From Kribbella voronezhensis (GTDB taxonomy: Bacteria; Actinomycetota; Actinomycetes; Propionibacteriales; Kribbellaceae), in NCBI RefSeq assembly GCF_004365175.1, contig NZ_SOCE01000001.1:5737098-5801097 (forward strand): DNA of 64,000 nt, written 5' to 3'. Made by a program: the position numbers and the translations under genes. A model generated the notes under the pieces. The model ran no database searches and was not told the origin of the DNA. It was given only the letters and a program-made list of their open reading frames with translations. Position 1 is the first letter of the stretch. Each line of letters starts with the position of its first letter. This document shows, piece by piece, positions 50,111 through 58,828 of the stretch.

Positions 50111-50806
50111 TCAGAAGTTGGGCCAGGCCCAGCCGAGGTAGCTGTTGAAGTAGGGCAGTGCGCGGGTGCCGATCGCGCCGCTGACACTGGTCGCCCAGAA
50201 GGTGCCGTCGCCCTTGGCGAGACCGACGTGGCCGTACGGCGCCGCGAGGTCCCAGAACACCAGGGCGCCCTTCGGCGGGTGCAGGTCGCCGGGGTGGGCG
50301 GCGCCGCGGGAGACCGCGTCGTTCCAGTCGATCTTGGCCGACCCCCAGACGAGGTCCTTGCCGTAGGAGTTCTCGGCGGCCTTCTCGCAGTAGCCCTGGT
50401 ACGCCGTCGAGCCGCTGCGGGCGGCGTACCAGGCGATGGCTTTGTCAGCGCGTGGATTGCTGGTGCACAGCGGCGCCACCAGGCCGGTGCTGCCGGTGTT
50501 GACGTAGGAGTCGGTGATGAAGCCCTTGCCGGGGACGTGGTCCCAGATGAGGCTGCGACCGTACTTGCCGGTGACGGGCTCGCCGTAGATCTGGCAGTCG
50601 ATCTCGACCGCGCCGTTCGGCTGGTTGCCGACGATGCCGAACGTGGTCGCGTTGCCGGACCGGATGGCGACTCCGGTCCCGCTGTCGGTGACAACGGTGC
50701 CGGTGGCTGCGTTGGCCGGCAGGGTGACGGCGCCGACGGCGGCGACGCCACCTACCAGCGCGGTCGTGGTGATTCGGGCGATCGTGGTGAGGAGGGCGGT
50801 CCGCAT
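50111..50806 (-). CDS. Secreted SH3b plus CHAP/NlpC-like cell wall hydrolase
   Basis: 231 residues. Signal peptide LLTTIARITTTALVGGVAAVGAVTLPANAA. Residues about 35-105 resemble a bacterial SH3 domain (VVTDSGTGVAIRSGNATTFGIVGNQPNGAVEIDCQIYG... SLIWDHVPGKGFITDSYV). The C-terminal part looks like a CHAP or NlpC-type amidase: candidate Cys in AYQGYCEKAAEN, His in PYGHVGLAKGDG, preceded by PPKGALVFWD. Probably acts on peptidoglycan outside the cell. Exact peptidase class is not settled. Confidence 0.82.
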   Translation of the reverse strand: MRTALLTTIARITTTALVGGVAAVGAVTLPANAATGTVVTDSGTGVAIRSGNATTFGIVGNQPNGAVEIDCQIYGEPVTGKYGRSLIWDHVPGKGFITDSYVNTGSTGLVAPLCTSNPRADKAIAWYAARSGSTAYQGYCEKAAENSYGKDLVWGSAKIDWNDAVSRGAAHPGDLHPPKGALVFWDLAAPYGHVGLAKGDGTFWATSVSGAIGTRALPYFNSYLGWAWPNF

Positions 50807-50890
50807 GTTCAGATCCCTTCACTGGCGTCGGACCCGGGGCAGGTCCTTGGCGATCTGGCAGTGGAAACAGAGAATCAAAGCGTCACCGTG

Positions 50891-50919
50891 TTGTCGCAGT
50901 GGGCAACGAAAACTTATGA
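50891..50919 (+). promoter_or_regulatory. Candidate sigma-70-type promoter for the HTH/NBR1-like gene
   Basis: TTGTCG (50891-50896), a 17-bp spacer and TTATGA (50914-50919) approximate the -35 and -10 elements, about 48 bp before the GTG at 50967, which itself has GGGAGA five bases upstream. Confidence 0.4.
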
Positions 50920-50966
50920 CGGACAACCGAGTAGTCTCTGTGAACGAGTGACCACCGGGAGAAATC

Positions 50967-51659
50967 GTGAGGCCAGCGCAGGCTCGCTCCGTGATCGGCA
51001 GTCGCATGCGGGAACTCCGCGAGGCGGCCGGCGTGCCGCTCACCCGCGCCGCCATCCTGTCCGGCTGGGACAAGGGCCACCTGTCCCGCGTCGAGCGCGG
51101 GCACACCAAACCGAGTCGCGAACTGATCGAGTGGTACGACGAATCGTTCGGTGCCGGCCAGTCGCTGGTGAACCAGTCGGTCGAGTTGGACGAGGCGGTC
51201 CGGGTCGGCAAGGACATGTCGCTGCGGGACATGCGCCGGCGCGGGTCCGTGCTGCACCCGATCCTGCTCGGCGGGTCCGTGCCGGCCGACCATCATCCCG
51301 AGGACCGCGCCGAACTGGTGGGGGAGACCGTGCCGGACGGCACCCGGGTCTGCCGCGATCAGGAGTTCGAGAAGAGCTGGGAGATCCGCAACAGCGGCGA
51401 GCGGGTCTGGAAGGATCGCTGGCTGACGCGGCAAGGCGCCGCCGGGACGCCCGGCTGGATGCGGTCGCCCGCGCGCACCAGGCTGCCGGACGCAGTACCG
51501 GGTGAGGTCGTGACGGTGCGCATGCGGCTGCAGGCCCCTTCGCAGGTGGGCGCGTCGACGGCGTACTTCAAGGTCACTGACGAAGAGGGCAGGCTCTACT
51601 ACCCGGGCCTGGAGTCACCGCCCGTCTACTGCACGATCTTCACCGTCTACGAGCTCTAG
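50967..51659 (+). CDS. HTH protein with C-terminal NBR1-like Ig domain
   Basis: 230 residues from GTG 50967. An XRE-type helix-turn-helix occupies about residues 8-60 (IGSRMRELREAAGVPLTRAAILSGWDKGHLSRVERGHTKPSRELIEWYDESFGAG). After a linker, residues about 115-228 match the four-tryptophan-type Ig fold first known from the autophagy receptor NBR1 (FEKSWEIRNSGERVWKDRWLTRQG... PGEVVTVRMRLQAPSQVGASTAYFKVTDEEGRLYYPG). HTH plus this domain recurs in actinobacteria; function is unknown. Its TAG stop overlaps the next gene's stop in a shared CTAG. Confidence 0.85.
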   Translation: MRPAQARSVIGSRMRELREAAGVPLTRAAILSGWDKGHLSRVERGHTKPSRELIEWYDESFGAGQSLVNQSVELDEAVRVGKDMSLRDMRRRGSVLHPILLGGSVPADHHPEDRAELVGETVPDGTRVCRDQEFEKSWEIRNSGERVWKDRWLTRQGAAGTPGWMRSPARTRLPDAVPGEVVTVRMRLQAPSQVGASTAYFKVTDEEGRLYYPGLESPPVYCTIFTVYEL

Positions 51660-52162
51660 TCGGCGAACTCGGCGTCGAGTTCGGCGTCGATCTCGGCCTT
51701 GCGCTTGACCCAGCGCTCGCTCAGCCCGTCGACCTCGGCCTGGATGAACTCGAGGAAGCCCATCGTCGCCCGGAGCCGGCGAGCGGTGTCGGTCCCGGTG
51801 CCGGCCGCCTCGAGCATCAGTTTGACGCTGTCCTCCCAGCGGGTCAGGAAGCGGTCCTGGCGCATCATCGACTCGTACCAGAAATCGTCCTGGACCACGT
51901 AGACGTCGCGCCGGCTGCCGGGGTCGCGTTCCCGGCTGGCCAGCCGCATCTGGAGCAGATAGCGGACCGCCCCGGAGATCGCGGCCGGGCTCGCCTGGAG
52001 TTGGTCGGACAGGTCCGCGGCAGTCATCCGGCCCTGCTCGCTGCCCAGGATGGCGGCGAAAACGCGGGCGGCCATCCGCGGCCAGCCCGTCTCGGCCAGC
52101 AGGTTGCCGAACTGCTCGGCGTACCGCTGGACCGCCTCGTCGTCTCGGTGTGCGCTCACCAC
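51656..52162 (-). CDS. GbsR/MarR-family transcriptional regulator
   Basis: 168 residues from GTG 52162 (GGGAGGAG eight bases upstream; a second GTG follows at once). Winged helix: WPRMAARVFAAILGSEQGRMTAADLSDQLQASPAAISGAVRYLLQMRLASRERDPGSRRDVYVV, then helical DDFWYESMMRQDRFLTRWEDSVKLMLEAAGTGTDTARRLRATMGFLEFIQAEVDGLSERWVKRKAEIDAEL. Divergent from a drug-type ABC exporter, whose promoter carries an inverted repeat, so it is probably that operon's repressor. Confidence 0.9.
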   Translation of the reverse strand: MVSAHRDDEAVQRYAEQFGNLLAETGWPRMAARVFAAILGSEQGRMTAADLSDQLQASPAAISGAVRYLLQMRLASRERDPGSRRDVYVVQDDFWYESMMRQDRFLTRWEDSVKLMLEAAGTGTDTARRLRATMGFLEFIQAEVDGLSERWVKRKAEIDAELDAEFAD

Positions 52163-52220
52163 CCCATCATCTCCTCCCGGTGACCGAAAAACCTGACTTG
52201 TGAGAGACGCGTTAGAAAGA

Positions 52221-52249
52221 TTCACAAACTTCTGAATGAAGTGTACCTT
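52221..52249 (+). promoter_or_regulatory. Promoter with embedded operator for the ABC exporter
   Basis: TTCACA (52221-52226), a 17-bp spacer and TACCTT (52244-52249) resemble -35 and -10 elements. The spacer contains ACTTC-N5-GAAGT (52228-52242). CTTCTGAA also occurs twice, 18 bp apart (52229 and 52247). The predicted start site is near 52256, so the ATG at 52257 may be leaderless; no Shine-Dalgarno precedes it. Confidence 0.5.
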
Positions 52250-52256
52250 CTGAAAC

Positions 52257-53168
52257 ATGACATCAGCCATCGTCGTCTCCGGACTGCACAAGTCCTTCGG
52301 GAGTACCCACGCCCTCGACGGCCTCGACCTCGACGTCGCGACCGGCGAGGTGCACGGCTTCCTCGGCCCGAACGGCGCCGGGAAGTCCACCACCATCAGA
52401 GTCCTCCTCGGGCTGCTCAAGGCTGACGCGGGGGAGGTGTCGTTGCTCGGTGGTGATCCGTGGCGGGATGCGGCGCAGTTGCACAGGCGGCTCGCCTACG
52501 TTCCCGGCGACGTCAACCTGTGGCCGAACCTGTCCGGTGGCGAGGTGATCGACCTCCTCGGCCGGCTGCGCGGCGGGCTGGACCCGAAGAAGCGCGACGA
52601 CCTGCTGCAGCGGTTCGACCTGGACCCGACGAAGAAGGGCCGCGCGTACTCCAAGGGCAACCGGCAGAAGGTCGCCCTGGTTGCGGCGCTCGCCTCGGAC
52701 GTCGAGTTGCTGATCCTCGACGAGCCCACCTCCGGCCTCGACCCGCTGATGGAAGAGGTGTTCCGGCAATGCATCGAGGAGGAGCGCCACCGTGACCGGA
52801 CCGTGCTGCTCTCGTCGCACATCCTGTCCGAGGTCGAGGCGCTCTGCGACCGGGTCAGCATCATCCGCCGCGGCAAGGTGGTCGAATCCGGCACACTCGC
52901 CGGGTTGCGTCACCTCACCCGGACCTCGATCGAGGCGGAGCTCTCGTCCGCGCCGGTGGGACTCGAGCGGCTGCCCGGCGTACACGCGCTCGATGTCGAG
53001 GGCAACCGGGTGCGCTGTGAGGTCGACACCGCTCAGCTGGACAGCCTGATGAAGGAACTCGCCGGGGCGGGGATCAAGAGCCTGGTGGCCCAGCCGCCGA
53101 CCTTGGAAGAGCTGTTCCTGCGGCACTACGAAGACGACGGGGTTGCGTTGGAGGCGGCGTCGCGATGA
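52257..53168 (+). CDS. ABC exporter ATPase (drug/antibiotic type)
   Basis: 303 residues. Walker A GPNGAGKST, a signature region YSKGNRQKVALVAALA (KGN replaces the usual SGG, as in exporter ATPases of the polyketide type), Walker B LLILDEPTSGLDP, H-loop LLSSHILSEVEAL, and a C-terminal accessory domain ending PPTLEELFLRHYEDD. Works with the membrane protein encoded next, which it overlaps by four bases (ATGA). Probably exports a toxic or antibiotic molecule and is controlled by the divergent GbsR/MarR protein. Confidence 0.92.
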   Translation: MTSAIVVSGLHKSFGSTHALDGLDLDVATGEVHGFLGPNGAGKSTTIRVLLGLLKADAGEVSLLGGDPWRDAAQLHRRLAYVPGDVNLWPNLSGGEVIDLLGRLRGGLDPKKRDDLLQRFDLDPTKKGRAYSKGNRQKVALVAALASDVELLILDEPTSGLDPLMEEVFRQCIEEERHRDRTVLLSSHILSEVEALCDRVSIIRRGKVVESGTLAGLRHLTRTSIEAELSSAPVGLERLPGVHALDVEGNRVRCEVDTAQLDSLMKELAGAGIKSLVAQPPTLEELFLRHYEDDGVALEAASR

Positions 53169-54766
53169 ACGACTTCGCTGGTACTGCGACGTTGGTGCGC
53201 CTCGCTCTGCGGCGCGACCGGGTCTTGCTGCCGATTTGGATCCTGGTGTTCGTCTCGATGGCGGCCGGCTCGGCGCAGGCGTCGATCGACCTCTACCCGG
53301 ACGTCGCCTCGCGGGTGTCCGCGGCCAACACGACCAACTCGTCACCGGCCCTGGTTTCCTTGTACGGAAGGATTTTCGACCCCACCTCGCTCGGTGAGGT
53401 GTCGTTGTTCAAGCTGACCTCGTTCGGCGCGCTGCTGGTTGCGCTGCTCGCCGCGATGCTGGTCGTGCGGCACACCCGCACCGAGGAGGAGGCCGGGCGA
53501 CTGGAGTTGCTGAGCGCCGGCGTACTGGGCCGGTACGCCGCGGTGACGGCTGCCCTGATCGTCTCGGGCGGCATGGTGATCGTGCTCGGCCTGCTGACTT
53601 CGCTGAGCCTGATCGGTGTCGGGCTCGGTGTTTCGGGGTCGCTGGCTTTCGGGTTGGTCTGGATCACGGCCGGGCTCGTCTTCGCCGGAGTGGGTGCGGT
53701 GACGGCCCAACTCACCGAGGGTGCCCGTGCCGCGAACGGGTTGACGGCCGTAGTACTGGGTGTCAGTTACGTACTCCGCGCGCTCGGCGACTCGGCTGCT
53801 TCGGACGGTCCGCGGTGGATCTCCTGGCTGTCGCCGATCGGGTGGTCGCAGCAGATCCGGGCTTATGCGGGCGACCGCTTCTGGGTCGCTTTGTTGCCCT
53901 TGGCATTGATGGTGATTCTGGTGGCAGCGGCGTACCGGCTGCTCAGCCGGCGCGACATCGGTGCGGGTCTGGTCCGGCCGCGTCCGGGGCCCGCTACGGC
54001 CTCGCGGTGGTTGCGCTCACCGCTGGCGCTGGCCTGGCGGCTGCACCGAGGTTCCTTGTATGCCTGGGGATTCGGGTTCCTGCTGCTCGGGTTCATCGTC
54101 GGCAACATCGCCAGCAACGTGGAAGGCTTCGTCAACAGCGACAGTGCCCGCAAGATGGTCGAGAAGCTCGGCGGCGTCGAGGGAATCACCGACGCCTTCC
54201 TGTCGACCGAGATGGGCATGCTCGGGCTGATCGCCACCGCCTTCGGCATCCAGGCCGCGCTGCGCCTCCGCAGCGAGGAGACCTCTTTGCGCGCAGAACC
54301 CTTGCTGGCAACAGGAATCACCCGCACCCGCTGGCTGGCCAGCCACGTTCTGATGGCGCTGTTCGGCACTTCCGTCCTGGTCCTCGTCGGCGGCCTGGGT
54401 TCCGGCATCTCCAGCGGCGCCTCCCTGGGCAACATGAACCGCCAACTCGGCCGCATGCTCGCCGCCGCCCTGGTCCAGCTCCCAGCCATCTGGCTGGTGA
54501 CAGCCTTGGTAGTCATCCTCTTCGGCCTGGCCCCCAAACTCGTCACCGCCGCCTGGGCCCTCTTCGCCGCCTTCCTCCTCCTGGGCCAGTTCGGCCCGAT
54601 CTTCAACCTCCCCCAATCGGTCATGGACATCTCGCCCTACGCCCACACCCCCCGCCTCCCCGGCGGCACCTTCACCCTCACCCCCGTCCTCGCCCTCCTG
54701 GCCATCGCCGCAGCCCTCCTGACCGCCGGCTTCGCCACCTTCCGCCACCGAGACCTCACCACCTGA
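53165..54766 (+). CDS. ABC exporter membrane protein, polyketide antibiotic exporter type
   Basis: 533 residues with about twelve hydrophobic segments in two similar halves (first half LVRLALRRDRVLLPIWILVFVSMAAGSAQASIDLY; second LALAWRLHRGSLYAWGFGFLLLGFIVGNIASNVEGF). Each half carries a conserved RxEEExGRxE/xLRSEETSLRAEPLLATGITRTRW-like segment after its second helix (HTRTEEEAGRLELLSAGVLGRYAA in the first). The size and symmetry match the antibiotic exporter permeases found in actinobacteria. Followed by a strong hairpin terminator. Confidence 0.9.
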   Translation: MNDFAGTATLVRLALRRDRVLLPIWILVFVSMAAGSAQASIDLYPDVASRVSAANTTNSSPALVSLYGRIFDPTSLGEVSLFKLTSFGALLVALLAAMLVVRHTRTEEEAGRLELLSAGVLGRYAAVTAALIVSGGMVIVLGLLTSLSLIGVGLGVSGSLAFGLVWITAGLVFAGVGAVTAQLTEGARAANGLTAVVLGVSYVLRALGDSAASDGPRWISWLSPIGWSQQIRAYAGDRFWVALLPLALMVILVAAAYRLLSRRDIGAGLVRPRPGPATASRWLRSPLALAWRLHRGSLYAWGFGFLLLGFIVGNIASNVEGFVNSDSARKMVEKLGGVEGITDAFLSTEMGMLGLIATAFGIQAALRLRSEETSLRAEPLLATGITRTRWLASHVLMALFGTSVLVLVGGLGSGISSGASLGNMNRQLGRMLAAALVQLPAIWLVTALVVILFGLAPKLVTAAWALFAAFLLLGQFGPIFNLPQSVMDISPYAHTPRLPGGTFTLTPVLALLAIAAALLTAGFATFRHRDLTT

Positions 54767-54773
54767 CCCAGCC

Positions 54774-54812
54774 GCGGGGTGGGCCCGGTCCGAGGGGTCC
54801 GGCCCACCCCGT
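54774..54812 (+). terminator. Terminator after the ABC exporter operon
   Basis: CGGGGTGGGC (54775-54784) pairs with GCCCACCCCG (54802-54811); inside, a bulged C and CGGTCC/GGTCCG extend the stem around GAGG. It starts 8 bp after the stop. Confidence 0.8.
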
Positions 54813-54932
54813 ACTCCGCCCGAAACCACCTCCTGCGCGGACCCCAACTGCAACAAGCGGCAATTCCGGCCCCGCGGCCCCCACTCCCTGTTACGCTCCC
54901 CGCGCTCGGGGTGAGCATTCTGGGGAGGATCT

Positions 54933-57900
54933 TTGTCAGCCAAGCCCAGCGCGCGTTCCGTCGCGCCCAAACGGTCTCGCGTGTTCGTTCTGATGGCGAT
55001 CGTCGTCGCCTTACTTGGCGCTCTACTGCAGCCGGCCACGGCCACGGCCACGGCCACAGCCGCGGATCCGCAGCCCACGCCAACGCAGCCCGGCAAGGCC
55101 GGTCCCGCCGCGCCTCCCGCGGGCAAGAAGGCAAAACCCGAGCACGCGCGCCCACCGGGCCTGGAACTGACAAGACCGTCGAAGTCCACCGCTGAGACCA
55201 TCGCCGCGTGCTCCGGCGCACTGGGCGGCGGCGTCATTCTCACCTGTGACTCGGCCACTTCAGACGACGTTCACACGTACTCCCTCACCACGGCGAAGCC
55301 ACAGGAATCGGTGCTCTTCCGGCTGACCGGCATGCCGGACCTGCACGTCGAGGCCTACGTGCCGAACGGTGACGAGTCGACCTGCTTCATCCAGCAGGGA
55401 ACGACCAAATGCGACTTCGCCGTACCCGGCACGCACACCGTGACTCTCCACGTGTACAGCGGGAGCGGTTCGTACAAGTTCTCGGCAGTCGGTCTGGACG
55501 ACGCGCCTTGCAAGACCTTGGCCGCACATGACCTCGCGGTCGGGTCCGCCGGAACGCCGGGCCAGCTCGTCGACGGTCAATTCGGTGACTGCTTCCAGTT
55601 CAGCGGTGCGGCCGACGAAGTGTTCCGCTTCGGCGCCGCCGTCAGTACCGCGGTGGTTTACGACGCGTCCGGCGCCGTTGCCTGTTCGCCCGAATGGTCA
55701 GGCCGACTGGCCTGCAAGCTGACCGGTACCGGCCCGTACCGGGCTTTCGTGACCCAGCTTGCCGGAGTCAACACCGGATACACCTTCCATTTGGTGAAGC
55801 TGAACTCACCGGTCGGCTGCGCACCGTTGCCGCTCGCACCCTTCGGCGATCCTGGCGACGCGGTAGCGACCGGTGACCTGGCCCTGGGGCAGATGGCTTG
55901 CCGGACGGTGACGGCGACGGCCGGAAGGCACTGGATCCAGAATGAGAACAGCGTTCCGGACCAACCGGCTGCCGACAGCGAGGTCTACGGCCGGCAGGGC
56001 GAAGAGGCTTGTACAGAAGGCACCTCTCGGCAGACGTGCACCTTGGCTGCTGACGGTACCTACACCATCCTGCTCGAGAACCGCGAGACGGCTGCCGGCT
56101 TCACGTTCCGGCTGTCCGTGCTGGAGTTGGCCAAGAGCACTGGCTGTGCTCCAGTAGTCGGGACGAGATGGGATCTTCCGCAACTGCACAAGACCGCCGC
56201 CTCCACTCTCAGCCTGGACTGCCAGCCGATCGACGCAGTGGCCGGCGAGCGGATCCTCGCTCGTCAGGTGGTGGAGTCCGACGGCCACTTCACCACCATC
56301 GTGGACGGATCAGGCGAAGACGCCTGCGACCCCGAGGGCAACTACGACGGCTGCCTGTTGAAAGGCACCGGTCCCTTCCGGGTGTTGTCGGGCGCAGCCG
56401 TCGGCGATCCCGAGTACGTGCTGGACATCGGGCGGCTCTCCGACCCGATCGGGTGCACGTCGGCTCAAGTGAGCTCTTTCAACCAGACGCCGCCGACAGC
56501 CCCGGCCGGGAGTCGCTGCCGGACGTTGACGGTCAGCACGCAAGCGCAGTACGTCATCGATGACGGCACCGGCCACAGCCGCGGTGCCTACGGCGAAGAC
56601 GGCGTCGCTCGGTGCAGTGATCTGCCCAACTGCGAGTTGCCTGCGGGCAAGTACACGATCGTCGCCTCCGCTACGACACCGGTGTCCATCTTCCCGATCA
56701 CCTCGACAGCAGGGTGCGCCGCCCAGCCGGCTGACACATTTGCCGCGCGGAGCGGCGTGCTGGCCGGCCGTGCGCAGTACGACTGTCTGACGCTGTCCAG
56801 CGCCGTCGGCTCCGAGGTGCTGCCGGTGGAACCTGCCGGCCGGATGAAGACCGAAGGCCGGATCGTCGACGCGGACGGCAGCTACGTGTGCGGTTGGCAG
56901 TCGTGGCTCGACCCCTCCACCTGCAAGCTGACCGGCCAGGCACCATATCGAGCTCTGATCCACCGCAGCCCGTACCAGGAGAACAACAACTACTCCTTCG
57001 CTGTGCCGCGGATCGACTCACCAGGCCCTTGTGCCGCATTTCCTCAGCACGATTTCAGTACGACGACCGGAACTGCTCTGACGCTCAATGCAGCGAGGTT
57101 CATCACCTGCCTCACGATCGCCGCGGGCAGCCACAGTGCGATGGAGGCGTTCCAGTACGCCCGGACGGCGACGACCGGCATGGCCCGCATCTTCGTCAAG
57201 ACGCCGGGGGAGGGGCTGTGTGACGGACCTGCCGGTACGGCGGAGTTCACCTGGTGCCCGATGACCGCAGGGAAGGCGTACACCGCTCTCGTCGTGGGCA
57301 GCGACCAGTCGGCGGCGTACCAGGTGGCGCGGCGCGACATCACCTCGACTGCCAAGGGGTGTTCGGGAATCCTCTCGAGCAACATTGGCGCCACGGCCGG
57401 CACCGGCACCATTGCCGATGGGGCGGCTCTGCGGTGTTTCCGCGTGACGAGTGCGGCAGTCGACCAGTACGTCGTGAACACTCGTGGCGCGGCCAGCGTC
57501 GGGGCGACGGTCTTCCGTCCGTCGGGTCAGATCGTCTGCAAGACGTTCGGAGAGCTGCGGTGCTCGGTCAACGGCTCCACCGGCTATCAGGTGATCGTCT
57601 GGAGCGACCCGAACTTCGGTACGCCGGGCGCGTTCAAGCTGGAAGCGGCGCGCCTCTCGACCGCGGCCGGTCCCGCTCCGGAATGTGTACGGGCGCCGTC
57701 CGCTGCCTACGGATTCGGCCCGTTGACCGGCGAGGTGAACGCCACGAAGACGATGAACTGCGTGACGTTCCCGCTCGGGAAGACCGACCAGGTCAGCGGC
57801 ACCGCGGTCAATACGGTCAGCGGCGGCCCCGTCCCGCATCTTTACGGCCGTTCGGCCAACGGGGCCGACAACTGCATGTGGGGCGCCGAGCCGCTCGGCA

Positions 57901-58583
57901 CTTTCGACTGCTGGGGAAACTTCGAGGCCGGAACCGTCTCCGAGATGATGTTGTTCGGGTTGCCCGAGACGCAGACCAGCTTGAAGTACACGGTGTCCGC
58001 CACGTGTCAGCAGCCGTTGTGTGGGGGAGCCGTCTTCGGGGTCACCAGTGCGGCGCCGAAGACCGGGGTTGTCGGGACGACGGTGAATGTGACGCTGAAG
58101 GGGAGCGCGTTGCATTCCAAGGATGTGGTGCGGTTGACGGCGGCGGGGAAGCCGGCGATCACCGGGGTGATGCGTTCGGTGACCGCGGATCGGACGACGT
58201 CGGTGTATGCCTTCAACCTCACGGGTGCGGCGCTCGGCGTACGGAATGTAGTGGTGGATTCGTTCGCCGGTGCGTCCGCGACATTGCCGAACGCGTTCAC
58301 CGTGCTGGGAGCGGCATCCCGGGCCACCAAGGCTCCGGTGCTGAGTCAGACACCGCAGGTGAATCACACCGTGGTGGTGTCGACAGGCACGTGGTCGCCG
58401 ACATGCTCCTCGTACGGCTACCAGTGGTACTCCGGCGGCGTGGCCCTCACCGGAGCAACCAAGACCAGCTTGTTGCTGACAGCATCAACCGCCAACAAGA
58501 CCCTGTACGCCGCCGTCACCTGCACCCGCCCCAGCTACGCCACAGGCCGAGCCCTCAGCAACACCGTCACCGTCCGCCCCTGA
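54933..58583 (+). CDS. Large exported protein of cysteine-containing tandem repeats, unknown function
   Basis: 1216 residues from TTG 54933, supported by GGGGAGGA five bases upstream. Signal peptide about residues 14-44 (VFVLMAIVVALLGALLQPATA), then a Pro/Ala/Lys linker. Residues about 88-1040 form eight or nine diverged units of 100-120 residues, each with a Cys near its start (C-R-T-L/V-T-like), a variable middle and a further Cys pair 6-12 residues apart; disulfides are likely. The C-terminus has an IPT/TIG-like segment (FGVTSAAPKTGVVGTTVNVTLKGSALHSKDVV) and an Ig-like end (YGYQWYSGGVALTGATKTSLLLT). No enzyme motif seen. Not recognised as a named family. Confidence 0.8.
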   Translation: MSAKPSARSVAPKRSRVFVLMAIVVALLGALLQPATATATATAADPQPTPTQPGKAGPAAPPAGKKAKPEHARPPGLELTRPSKSTAETIAACSGALGGGVILTCDSATSDDVHTYSLTTAKPQESVLFRLTGMPDLHVEAYVPNGDESTCFIQQGTTKCDFAVPGTHTVTLHVYSGSGSYKFSAVGLDDAPCKTLAAHDLAVGSAGTPGQLVDGQFGDCFQFSGAADEVFRFGAAVSTAVVYDASGAVACSPEWSGRLACKLTGTGPYRAFVTQLAGVNTGYTFHLVKLNSPVGCAPLPLAPFGDPGDAVATGDLALGQMACRTVTATAGRHWIQNENSVPDQPAADSEVYGRQGEEACTEGTSRQTCTLAADGTYTILLENRETAAGFTFRLSVLELAKSTGCAPVVGTRWDLPQLHKTAASTLSLDCQPIDAVAGERILARQVVESDGHFTTIVDGSGEDACDPEGNYDGCLLKGTGPFRVLSGAAVGDPEYVLDIGRLSDPIGCTSAQVSSFNQTPPTAPAGSRCRTLTVSTQAQYVIDDGTGHSRGAYGEDGVARCSDLPNCELPAGKYTIVASATTPVSIFPITSTAGCAAQPADTFAARSGVLAGRAQYDCLTLSSAVGSEVLPVEPAGRMKTEGRIVDADGSYVCGWQSWLDPSTCKLTGQAPYRALIHRSPYQENNNYSFAVPRIDSPGPCAAFPQHDFSTTTGTALTLNAARFITCLTIAAGSHSAMEAFQYARTATTGMARIFVKTPGEGLCDGPAGTAEFTWCPMTAGKAYTALVVGSDQSAAYQVARRDITSTAKGCSGILSSNIGATAGTGTIADGAALRCFRVTSAAVDQYVVNTRGAASVGATVFRPSGQIVCKTFGELRCSVNGSTGYQVIVWSDPNFGTPGAFKLEAARLSTAAGPAPECVRAPSAAYGFGPLTGEVNATKTMNCVTFPLGKTDQVSGTAVNTVSGGPVPHLYGRSANGADNCMWGAEPLGTFDCWGNFEAGTVSEMMLFGLPETQTSLKYTVSATCQQPLCGGAVFGVTSAAPKTGVVGTTVNVTLKGSALHSKDVVRLTAAGKPAITGVMRSVTADRTTSVYAFNLTGAALGVRNVVVDSFAGASATLPNAFTVLGAASRATKAPVLSQTPQVNHTVVVSTGTWSPTCSSYGYQWYSGGVALTGATKTSLLLTASTANKTLYAAVTCTRPSYATGRALSNTVTVRP

Positions 58584-58828
58584 CCGCAGAGGACTGGGCC
58601 CGTCCGGATCGTCTCGGCGCGGGCCCCGTCGACTGCGCCCGAGCTCGGTGGCGTATGCGACGGTCCAGGTGACGCAGAAACCGACGAGCAGTGTGACCCA
58701 GATCATCCGGACCCATGCAGTTTGGCACCCGAACTGTATGGGTTGTCGCTGTTGGTCACAATCAGCGATCTCTAGGATCCATAGCGCATCAACGGGCTCG
58801 GGGGCGAGTCTTAGGAGCAGTGGGGCCG

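Noticed and set aside
50807..50966. Leader of the SH3-CHAP-like gene considered as a ydaO/c-di-AMP riboswitch
   Set aside because: Actinobacterial cell-wall hydrolase genes often carry this riboswitch, but the conserved sequence blocks and the necessary length are not present in the 160 bp upstream.
58485..58706. A 73-residue minus-strand frame starting MIWVTLLVGFCVTWTVAYATELG, like a small membrane protein
   Set aside because: The first 25 residues look like a membrane helix with coding-like codons, but there is no good ribosome-binding site and the rest is a Gly/Asp-rich shadow overlapping the end of the 1216-residue gene. It could be revived if conserved.
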